Part shown: positions 58,601-64,000 of the stretch, piece after piece
How positions within the stretch are numbered: position 1 is the stretch's first letter
Layout of the letters: every line of letters begins with the position of its first letter
NCBI GenBank assembly: GCA_903813345.2
Contig: CAIIXF020000002.1
Location: 22,274,455-22,338,454 of the forward strand
Length of the DNA stretch: 64,000 bases
Source: Owenia fusiformis
Lineage: Eukaryota > Annelida > Polychaeta > Sabellida > Oweniidae
Direction of reading: 5' to 3'
Notes under the pieces: model-generated
Seen by the model: only the letters and a program-made list of their open reading frames with translations
The model's database searches: none
Told to the model about the DNA's origin: nothing
Position numbers and translations under genes: made by a program

Positions 58601-60667
58601 TGTAGTTGTTGCTGTATTTGATGAAACAACAAGCATGGGCTTAACTAACATAATCTAACATTGCTATACATGGACATTTAGCATGCACTGACTGTGTTTG
58701 TGTTGAGGTCATTTCAATCATTTTTACAGAGTGAACATCATAATGATGGGAAACTGAAATGACCAAAGCACAGTACAGTATAAGCAAGCCCTAGAGCGAA
58801 CATGCACAATGAGAACACCATTCAGTTTATCATCCAAAATAATGCATATCCAAGAAATAAGTCTCTATGACACTCATAAACAAAAAATGCAGTCCTGAAC
58901 AGAATATTATTGAATAAGTTATATTTACAGTTGGAGACCTCTTATATTACAGAAATGTACAATAGGATTCAAGCATTGAAAAGCAATATGCACATACCAG
59001 TACATGTATTTTGCATGTACAACTTTTTTGACAGGAAATTCTCCAAAACAGGTATGTATGGAAATAAAGGAGGTAAGGATACTACATGTATATGAAACTA
59101 GTAAATCTAGTAAAGGGAATATATAATATGCTATTTAAATTTCATGGTGAGAAAAGTAAATTTGCATAACTGTAATTGGATATGTGACATTTTTAAGTTT
59201 CTTGTATTTCTAGAAATATTCTCAATTCAGCGTATGTTCTGTGACTTCTATCTCGCCATTTGTTGAACTTAAATTTCATATCGCCATAAAACTTTCATAT
59301 GACAAAAATTGAAGAATAGTTAACAATATAATTAAAATTTTAATCAGAATGTTTTCAAACTGTGACACAAGATTTATACCCTCTTCTTTTGATTAAATGA
59401 CGCAGTTTCTACAAAATTTTAAACATTTTTGCAATGGAACTTGAAAATTATTTTTGGAAAAAACTGTCAGTGATGTCATTTAATGAAAATGGTATGGTAT
59501 GATAAATAAGAAATAATATAGATTGTCCAGTCATTGTATTAGCACATGACTAAGAGAACGGGAATTTGAATAAAACTAAGATAACAAAATTCTGAATCAC
59601 TACAGTGTACAAATAAAGTGTTAGTTAAGGCAAACCCTAAACTGAAAATTATAGACAACATGACACAAAGCAGGCATTTATGGCATATTTCAAGTGCTTT
59701 TAAACACTCTTCAATAAAAAATAGATTAGTTATCTACCACATTCATCCTAGTAAATGCCTATGCAATAGCCATGTAGTATCATAATGCAGTGGGTACTAT
59801 GCTTATTTAAGGTACAGAAGGCACATGTTATAAGAAATTGAATTTTGTGAAGAAGAATACACAAGTATGGAGCCTTTTATTGGTCTTTATCGCAAAAATG
59901 TAACAGGATAAAAATTTAGAAATAATTCTGGTTAATATCAATAAATCACAATTTGAACGAGTTTGTGTCCATAAATCAACTCAACTTGGGTCAAGTTGAC
60001 ATTGTATTTAATTTCAATTATTTAAGTGAAGTTTTTGTTGTACTTTTGTTGCAAAGAAATACTGAATGGAAATACCAATTTCCGAATTATCTAAAGTTCA
60101 ATATGACATAAAAATGTACCAAAACAGGAAAGGTTTTACTTTTTCTTTCTGAATATGTTGTAATTTTGTGAAGAAACCATTTCAATGATCAATTTAAATT
60201 TAATGAAGTTATAAAGAACCCATTCATTATATTAAAGCAAATATTATTTTGAAAATTAATATATGTTAAAATCTTAACTACCTCCACCGCCAAATGGAGT
60301 GCTGCTCCCGAATGTACCTAAAATAGAAAGAAATATTGGTGTTAGAACCAAGCTGTATGTATTGATTAGTTTGCTAAGCTTGACTAATAGCAACTAAAAA
60401 ACATTATTTTAGCCATCTTTATTTATAGACATTAGTATCCATTACTGGTATGGAAGCAACTGTGTTTTGTAAATAAAAGATAAAATACAAATAAAATTAA
60501 AACTAATCATTTACTTATTTTATATGTGAAAATTTGAATTAAAATCATCTGGAAATTAACATTTCTGTGTCCTGTCCCAAACATCACAAAATTATGTTTC
60601 ACTCACTGGTAGCACCAAAACCGCTTGTGGTTCCCCCTCCAAAAGGAGTCTTGTTTTGGCCAAACAT
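37677..60667 (-). CDS. NUP98: NUP98-NUP96 nucleoporin precursor (complete, 33 coding exons per transcript)
   Basis: Minus-strand exons: 60667-60607, 60317-60282, 58611-58417, 57332-57207, 55804-55673, 55202-55051, 54691-54550, 54243-54035, 53627-53490, then 52941-52794 or 52063-51919, 50847-50647, 49974-49790, 48886-48737, 48356-48117, 47862-47753, 47252-47129, 46630-46432, 46114-45975, 45631-45395, 45244-44878, 44642-44445, 44129-43851, 43460-43318, 43127-42983, 42088-41874, 41555-41376, 40992-40856, 40656-40384, 39983-39828, 39432-39179, 38855-38716, 38421-38222, 37779-37677. All phases agree; the total is 5,715 nt (5,712 with the second alternative exon), 1,904 or 1,903 residues. The product is the animal NUP98-96 polyprotein. 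The FG-repeat Nup98 part with its GLEBS motif binds transport factors and RAE1/Gle2. The autoproteolytic domain cuts at HF|S. The released Nup96 part joins the Y-complex scaffold of the nuclear pore. Confidence 0.97.
38458..38512 (-). repeat. NUP98: Decayed copy of a NUP96 exon segment in the upstream intron
   Basis: TTGTGACACGCCAGGTTATC and the following ACACGATTACACAATG resemble exon sequence at about 38337-38386, about 121 bp away, with scattered differences. It lies in the intron between the last two large NUP96 exons. It has no usable reading frame or acceptor of its own. Confidence 0.6.
40795..40885 (-). repeat. NUP98: Duplicated splice donor at NUP96 exon 40992-40856
   Basis: The exon end (GATGTCTTGCTATGCATCTT plus TG|GTGAGT) recurs 55 bp downstream in the intron as GATGTCTTGCTATGCAGCTA plus TG|GTGAGT. 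The two copies are separated by an A/T tract. The upstream donor is used here because its phase (2) matches the next exon. Moving to the second would add 55 nt and shift the frame. Confidence 0.8.
42270..42960. mobile_element. Possible hAT-like relic in a NUP96 intron
   Basis: The intron contains AGAGATGTCACGGTCC at 42270 and a patch rich in ACCGAA/CCGAAT motifs at 42835-42940. Its base composition is less AT-rich than its surroundings. hAT relics often look like this, but I found no clean inverted termini or target duplication, so the call is tentative. Confidence 0.25.
45395..46630 (-). other. NUP98: NUP98 autoproteolytic domain (three exons)
   Basis: Exons 46630-46432, 46114-45975 and 45631-45395 encode residues about 784-975. 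They cover [18 protein letters not shown], the [18 protein letters not shown] block, [18 protein letters not shown] and [15 protein letters not shown]. This is the Nup98 C-terminal domain, which cleaves itself and anchors Nup98 at the pore. All core segments, including the catalytic tripeptide, are intact. Confidence 0.95.
45503..45511 (-). other. NUP98: Autoproteolysis tripeptide HFS
   Basis: CAT TTC TCC encodes His-Phe-Ser inside KHFSKYGL. The established cut falls between Phe and Ser (residues 938/939 with the first alternative exon). Confidence 0.93.
48361..48450. repeat. 15-bp microsatellite in a NUP98 intron
   Basis: About five copies of AAAATGAAGATAATA(T/C)C, degenerating to AAAATAGAGAAAATATC. 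It directly abuts the acceptor side of exon 48356-48117. Confidence 0.75.
49111..49842 (-). repeat. NUP98: 61-bp minisatellite made of a NUP98 exon end plus 5' splice site, 12 copies
   Basis: Twelve copies start exactly every 61 bp from 49111 to 49782. On the minus strand each reads ACTACTCCTTATGGGGACAA, TCCACTGTTCAGGAATATTG, then CACAA|GTAAGTAC. The copy at 49782-49842 is the authentic end of exon 49974-49790. The other eleven lie in the following intron and keep the donor. Differences are few (ATGTTCC or ATATTCC on the plus strand, one ATCACC), so the expansion is recent. Confidence 0.97.
50101..50370. repeat. ~60-bp tandem repeat in a NUP98 intron
   Basis: About four and a half copies of a unit containing CAGTAAATCAGAAATAAG, TGGACATATTCCT and TTAGAGATGAAAATATA. 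It starts with three short copies of CAGTAAATCAGAA. A TACAGTAAAACCTA motif inside links it to the MITE termini at 23721. Confidence 0.75.
50585..50647 (-). repeat. NUP98: Repeat of donor-proximal intron sequence at NUP98 exon 50847-50647
   Basis: The donor ACAG|GTAAGGCTATGCAAT is followed on the minus strand by two more AAGGCTATGCAAT copies at about 22-bp spacing. The second of these again contains GTAAGG. The first donor keeps phase 1. Confidence 0.65.
51408..51889. mobile_element. MITE related to 8956-9160
   Basis: CAGTGATATCCCCAGGAT at 51408 and ATCCTGGGGAGATCACTG ending at 51888 are inverted repeats with one mismatch. They share the ends of the element at 8956. Internal stretches include GGGTGCAAAC and CCCACC motifs. 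It lies between the second alternative NUP98 exon and the 50847 exon. Confidence 0.65.
51919..52063 (-). CDS. NUP98: NUP98 alternative FG exon 10b
   Basis: It begins after ttttag in phase 0 and ends TTTTG|GTGAGAC in phase 1. Its 48 codons carry FG motifs ([34 protein letters not shown]). It has the same start phase, end phase and donor context as exon 52941-52794. Joining the two gives GGG TAG, an immediate stop. Confidence 0.85.
52064..52793 (-). other. Intron between the alternative NUP98 exons; no hidden exon seen
   Basis: I checked the minus strand for an exon that would convert phase 1 to phase 0. There are almost no Gly-Phe codon runs, and no acceptor/donor pair encloses an FG-coding frame. 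Only AT-rich sequence is seen. Confidence 0.6.
52794..52941 (-). CDS. NUP98: NUP98 alternative FG exon 10a
   Basis: It begins after tttacag in phase 0 and ends ATTTG|GTGAGAC in phase 1. Its 49 codons include [25 protein letters not shown] and LTFGATNTF. It is compatible with the exon before (53627-53490, ends phase 0) and with 50847-50647 (starts phase 1), but not with 10b. No phase-0 donor exists inside it. Confidence 0.85.
54337..54418. mobile_element. 82-bp MITE with TACAGGGTGACCATA termini
   Basis: TACAGGGTGACCATA at 54337 is the exact reverse complement of TATGGTCACCCTGTA ending at 54418. Terminal TA fits a TA target duplication as in Tc1/mariner-derived MITEs. It lies in a NUP98 intron. 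Confidence 0.75.
55051..55202 (-). CDS. NUP98: NUP98 exon with the GLEBS (RAE1/Gle2-binding) motif
   Basis: Residues about 184-234. After [10 protein letters not shown] the exon reads [36 protein letters not shown] and TKSLE, continuing into [15 protein letters not shown] of the next exon. This is the conserved GLEBS region that binds RAE1/Gle2 in Nup98 and interrupts the FG repeats as in other animals. Confidence 0.95.
55480..55613 (-). repeat. R1 family copy 6 (reverse orientation)
   Basis: Reads AAGGCATTAACATACAAAAT, GTCACCACCTG, then GAACGCCAAACTCTGAATGCC and TATGTCACCACTTTTGGCAG, the R1 order reversed. It lies in a NUP98 intron. Confidence 0.65.
56071..57112. mobile_element. 1.04-kb transposon with ~200-bp inverted repeats in a NUP98 intron
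   Basis: The left end TACAGGGTGTTTCAAAAGTA, ACAGGACTGGTGCTGGCATT is matched inverted at the right end (finishing at 57112) with one mismatch in the first 40 bases. Similarity continues about 200 bp inward, through GTTATGGTTGCTATAG and ACATGACATCACAATACCCG. TA borders and a CAGGGTGT start fit Tc1/mariner-type elements. The 600-bp interior shows no transposase, so it is non-autonomous. Confidence 0.8.
57271..57932 (-). repeat. NUP98: 133-bp minisatellite made of a 3' splice site plus NUP98 exon start, five copies
   Basis: Copies start at 57271, 57404, 57537, 57670 and 57801 (spacing 133, 133, 133, 131). On the minus strand each carries intron sequence, the acceptor TTTGCTTTAG|CATTTGGAGC, and the FG-coding start of exon 57332-57207. 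The copy nearest the gene's 3' side is the complete exon; the other four end at GGGCAA and pass back into intron. All five acceptors are intact. Confidence 0.95.
58612..60281 (-). other. NUP98 intron 2, nothing recognised
   Basis: A 1.67-kb AT-rich intron between coding exons 2 and 3. No inverted-repeat element, array or additional FG exon was seen on either strand. Confidence 0.6.
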
Positions 60668-61384
60668 GTCTGTTTGTCAAACGTTTCTCTTATGTCATTT
60701 CTCCATGGATATTGTGTACTTCCTCATTAATATTACAGCCTGCAATGAAAAACATTCAACTTAGTCTATTCTTATAGAGAAAATTACCTTTAGTTGTTTT
60801 ATGTTTTACATGTACTTCCATGAAGAAAAGAAAGTTTCCATTATTTCATATTTACTTATATATTTCACTCATATTTTCCTTTCTATGGAGATGAGTGCAA
60901 AATGTGGTACTGTTCAATGGCCTCTGCTAGGGCACAATGACATGTTTTGTATAAAACCTGCGTCCCGTTCATAAAATTGCGATCATGGCATGAAGAATCT
61001 AGATCTAGAATATTAACTTCCAGTACAAACATTTTGTACCTTAATACCTTATATCCAATGTAGTTTTAGCTTAGGCCTATAGAATAATGCTTTTTATATA
61101 GACTACCCAAAGTTTGTAGCTTGTTTAGATGGTAAAACCGAATTACCCCCATAAATGCTGGGGTGCATTGCAAGTTTGATCAGGTTTTTACTAGTTGAAG
61201 TAAGAGTCAGTGTTTATATAAACATGACCTCAAATAATTTTATTTCAATAATGCCTAACTTCGCTAGTGTGGATAGTCTACTGTAAATCATCAATGGGCG
61301 CCAATATTTTCAAAAATAAATGTGCGAAAATCAAAGTTTGAATTAAATTCGTAATTAAAAGGCTCAGATCTGACGATTCTTACC
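60668..61384 (-). other. NUP98: NUP98 5' UTR with one intron
   Basis: Upstream of the start codon an acceptor tttcattgcag ends at 60740, so UTR exon 2 is 60739-60668. A matching donor AAAAAG|GTAAGA lies at 61384/61383. The first, non-coding exon therefore ends at 61384 and begins somewhere before about 61500. Positions rest on splice consensus only. Confidence 0.5.
60695..60727 (-). promoter_or_regulatory. NUP98: Upstream ORF (10 codons) in the NUP98 leader
   Basis: In the UTR part of exon 2 the minus strand reads ATG AGG AAG ... GAG AAA TGA, a closed 10-codon frame 28 bases before the NUP98 start. It could lower initiation at the main start. A second in-frame ATG lies inside it. Confidence 0.4.
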
Positions 61385-61521
61385 TTTTTACGTTTCAAAC
61401 TTGGAATTACCTGATCTATATGTGAATTACAATTTTCAAACACTCTGGCTTAGGGGAATACCAACACACGATCCGGTTTTCTCCGGTTTAGCTTTAGTTT
61501 CTTTTCAATATATCAATCAAT
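61385..61521. promoter_or_regulatory. Candidate bidirectional promoter region
   Basis: The NUP98 leader donor (61383, minus) and the start codon at 61522 (plus) leave only about 140 bp between divergent transcripts. The region contains CCGGTTTTCTCCGGTTT. No TATA box was seen in the expected place for either gene. Confidence 0.4.
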
Positions 61522-61612
61522 ATGGCGTCTAATCTCGAACAATTTTCAGTTCTCGCGAGATCAATTAGAGAAGATTGGGGTTTTGGAAAACTAGGTACAA
61601 AACTGCTGAATT
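61522..61612 (+). CDS. First coding exon of an unidentified divergent gene
   Basis: ATG at 61522 opens MASNLEQFSVLARSIREDWG FGKLGTKLLN (30 codons) and ends AATT|GTAAGT in phase 1. The start sits in a CG-containing context, unlike its AT-rich surroundings, which fits a 5' exon. No second exon was found; the DIRS-like fragment lies downstream and the gene presumably continues past 64000. The protein family was not recognised. Confidence 0.5.
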
Positions 61613-62021
61613 GTAAGTATAAATATCTGTGTAGAGTACTGTAACATGTAGAATGATTTTTGGAAATATGTGGAGTATAATTGTAACTGCTTGTCAAATG
61701 TACTGAAAATATATATCTAAACAACTGAAGTTTATTCCATTTGGAATAATGTTTTTAATGAATCTGAATGCCATATATTTATCAGGTAATTGTTTGTCCA
61801 TTTATCTTTTGGATAGTTTCCAGGTTTTCTAATCCTTTAGCGGGTAGTGTAATTGGCATCTTTTCAATTTATATGAATGCATGGTTGACCCCAGTTTCAC
61901 CAGTGTACTTTATAAAGACATTCAGTTCAGTATGTAAGACAGTCCACAACACGTGGAAATTTCAAAACATTTTACAACAGTTTTACTTCATTTTACAGCA
62001 GTTTTACTTCATTTTAATACA

Positions 62022-63140
62022 ATGGCTGAGAGTAAATCGGACATTCTTGAAGCAGGCAGGAAGTGCAGTAAGTGTAGGGGCCTTATAAGACATCATATTG
62101 GCCCTCATGGAACTAAATGTGACTTTGAAATTCAAAAAGAATATCGAGATCAGGACGTTGAAGTCGATGTTACCAATGAGATTCTAGAATTAAAGAATCT
62201 CATGGAACGTATGATGATAAGTAATGAAACTTTCAAGCAGGATGTGAAGACTGAGATGGAATCCATGAAGCATGAGATATTGCAAATAAAATCTCGTTCC
62301 AATGATAGCAATGATATACCATCAACATTTTCTGTACCGTCAATGTCACCCAAGAAAGTCGTACCATCAGCCCCTGCTAAACCGTCCATACCTGTTATGA
62401 CGGAAACGAAAGTCTCTACCGAAGCAGATGAATCTGACACATCAATGATTCTAGATTATCCTGTACCTCAGAAAACAATAAAAGCAGTCAAATCTGGTAA
62501 GTTTGTGAACATGATAGATTTACTACCAGCTAATCTTGTGAATGATTACAATGAAAATCCAGATCCTATCATTTTAACACTTGATAACGGACATCTTCGT
62601 CAACAACACAAGCGTAAAGTTAAAACGATTACTAGCTTTAATCAGTGGTTATCTGCTTGGAGTATCTATGAATGTATACTGATTGAACAAAATCCGATCT
62701 TGTATTCGAGTCTTATCGCATATCGCACACTTATCCAGGAAGCGGACAAAAAGTTCCATTGGAATGCGATCAATCTGTATGACATTAAATTTAGAACAAA
62801 ATTAGCTCAATCACCATCACCCAAATTTGACAAGATGGATATTACGTTATATGTCACGACATTGGATGCGACATGCGTCAAGAACACAATCAGATGTCAC
62901 CGATGTTCAGGGGACCATAAAGTTAGTAACTGCCCCTTTCAAGCGAGCTCCACGATGGCGCAGATATCATCGTCGGATACAAAACATAAGGCGGACAAAG
63001 ACGAGGTCTGTAACAATTATCAATTCGGAAACTGCAAATATGGAACAAATTGCTACAGGATGCACAAATGTAATGGATGCGGCACCCTTAACGTCCCTCG
63101 ATCAAAATGTACGAAATGCCCATCCCTTAGCACACATTAA
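62022..63140 (+). CDS. DIRS/Ngaro-like retroelement ORF1 (gag-like)
   Basis: A frame of 372 residues starting at MAESKSD. It begins with a CSKCRGLIRHH-type putative zinc-binding motif. A coiled-coil-like acidic stretch (about 45-90) and a Pro/Ser linker follow. The central block (about 190-290) has ITSFNQWLSAWSIYECILI and ADKKFHWNAINLYDIKFRTK, the pattern seen in gag-like ORFs before DIRS/Ngaro reverse transcriptases. The C-terminus has CHRCSGDHKVSNC and a CCCH finger (CNNYQFGNCKYGTNCYRMH). The frame also extends 23 residues upstream (ATG at 61953), but that part translates repeated TTTTACTTCATTTTAC sequence, so the later Met is preferred. Assignment is by motif pattern, not by search. Confidence 0.7.
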   Translation: MAESKSDILEAGRKCSKCRGLIRHHIGPHGTKCDFEIQKEYRDQDVEVDVTNEILELKNLMERMMISNETFKQDVKTEMESMKHEILQIKSRSNDSNDIPSTFSVPSMSPKKVVPSAPAKPSIPVMTETKVSTEADESDTSMILDYPVPQKTIKAVKSGKFVNMIDLLPANLVNDYNENPDPIILTLDNGHLRQQHKRKVKTITSFNQWLSAWSIYECILIEQNPILYSSLIAYRTLIQEADKKFHWNAINLYDIKFRTKLAQSPSPKFDKMDITLYVTTLDATCVKNTIRCHRCSGDHKVSNCPFQASSTMAQISSSDTKHKADKDEVCNNYQFGNCKYGTNCYRMHKCNGCGTLNVPRSKCTKCPSLSTH

Positions 63141-63324
63141 TCCTTATAGACCACTTTCTCCTGACGCCCTAGAATTAGGCCTTAGGAATCATCCTGATAA
63201 ACAGTTCGTAGAGAAAATAATCTATCAAGCCAAAAACGGAGTTTCGTTAGGTTTTCAAGGTATTAGACAATCGCAAATACACAATAACTGTCTAAACAAC
63301 ATGAAGAAAATTGAAAAATGTTGA
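63121..63324 (+). pseudogene. DIRS/Ngaro-like reverse-transcriptase ORF, N-terminal fragment
   Basis: In the frame overlapping the end of ORF1, HPLAHINPYRPLSPDALELG, LRNHPDKQFVEKII, GVSLGFQGIRQ and IHNN match the usual start of DIRS/Ngaro RT ORFs. The match breaks at about 63285 and the frame stops at 63324. The polymerase, RNase H and tyrosine recombinase are absent, so the element is 3'-deleted. Confidence 0.65.
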
Positions 63325-63920
63325 ACATTACCTGAAAAATAACCATCAGTTCAAAAGTTGTCACAATGAGCTAAATTCTAAGTTTCATGTCTCAAACTCT
63401 CCCAAGCGGTAGAAAAATAATTCCTGTTCACTTTAAGTAGGACAATAAATGAATCCAAAGCTTCATACCTGCAAGTGATGGATAAATTACTACCAAATCG
63501 AACGAATGTTTTCATGGATCGCCATTTTTGTGATCCAACGTGGATTGACTTGCATTCTGGGAGCCAATCCTCCTTGCGACCATGGGCTCTTCTGATAGAG
63601 CCCATGTTGCGACGTAATCGGGCTCCAAAATCACCTAGAACATTTGAAGAGTCTGCATTAACATGTGAATATCACTTCAAATTTTTAAGTTCCTATTTGT
63701 CATTATGGACACAAATTCCACTATATTTGTACGTTCTGGGATGGAGAAAATATAGCACTCAATTCACTGAGTTAAGAATTTATGACATATGTGACAGAAT
63801 GTCTTTTTCATAGTGTAAGTAATTATTTATGTTCACCACTGTAGATCCACTGTGACTGTGTGACTCTCCTCAGCTTTCATCAGTGTCACGATATAGGGTA
63901 AATATATATCAGCTTTGAAT
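63325..63920. other. No gene recognised
   Basis: Open frames on both strands at 63378-63813 overlap each other and show no family motif. They are likely chance frames in a slightly less AT-rich patch that may be a remnant of the retroelement. Confidence 0.4.
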
Positions 63921-64000
63921 AAGAGGAGGGAAAACCCAGAGATGACAGACTAATCACCTCTCATGCTTACCATCTTCGTTTGTCCGAATTTTCACCGGCT
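63921..64000. mobile_element. Partial relative of the 17265 inverted-repeat transposon
   Basis: AAGAGGAGGGAAAACCC followed by GATGAC matches the left end of the 17265-17765 element. The copy runs off the window, so its right end and any target duplication cannot be checked. Confidence 0.45.

Overview
The window is nuclear DNA from an AT-rich, intron-rich animal genome, most likely a lophotrochozoan and possibly a bivalve-like mollusc. The grounds are spliced genes with metazoan products (a fused NUP98-NUP96 gene and an SLC36 transporter), somatomedin-B extracellular proteins, an element at 32.4-34 kb built like the bivalve 'pearl'/HINE elements, and a DIRS/Ngaro-like retroelement. The species assignment is inference; the gene identities are read from the sequence.

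Layout. 1-5.7 kb, minus strand: a secreted Cys-rich protein (signal-peptide exon, Cys module, helical module, then a long exon of CxxC repeats running off the left edge). All junctions are phase 1. A retrotransposon fragment sits in the large intron. 7.2-20.1 kb, plus strand: nine 3' coding exons of an SLC36 proton-coupled amino-acid transporter. Its 6.6-kb intron hosts an intronless antisense gene (13.75-15.55 kb) for a secreted, somatomedin-B-containing protein. 20-26 kb: repeats, including a 25-bp and a 53-bp array. 26.1-27.9 kb: a second intact copy of the intronless gene, carried by a segmental duplication that can be followed from about 13.4-17.2 kb to 25.9-31.1 kb. 28-37 kb: no recognisable genes, many foldback elements and one pearl-like element. 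37.7-61.4 kb, minus strand: a complete NUP98-NUP96 gene with 33 coding exons per transcript (about 1,904 codons), an autoproteolytic HFS site, and a pair of exons whose phases make them mutually exclusive. 61.5 kb, plus strand: first exon of an unidentified divergent gene, followed by a DIRS-like element fragment.

Most unusual signal. Tandem repeats in this window repeatedly straddle gene boundaries. Seventeen copies of an exon end plus 5' splice site follow an SLC36 exon. Twelve copies of exon end plus 5' splice site follow NUP98 exon 12. Five copies of 3' splice site plus exon start precede NUP98 exon 4. Smaller donor repeats occur at NUP98-96 exons 11 and 27 and in the Cys-rich gene, and a repeat spans the NUP96 stop codon. 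The organisation suggests that exon-intron junctions were themselves the duplicated units. I know of no named system that this corresponds to.

How the genes relate: NUP98-96 and the divergent gene at 61.5 kb probably share a promoter region. The nested gene and its paralogue are transcribed against SLC36. Otherwise the genes are independent eukaryotic loci, not an operon.
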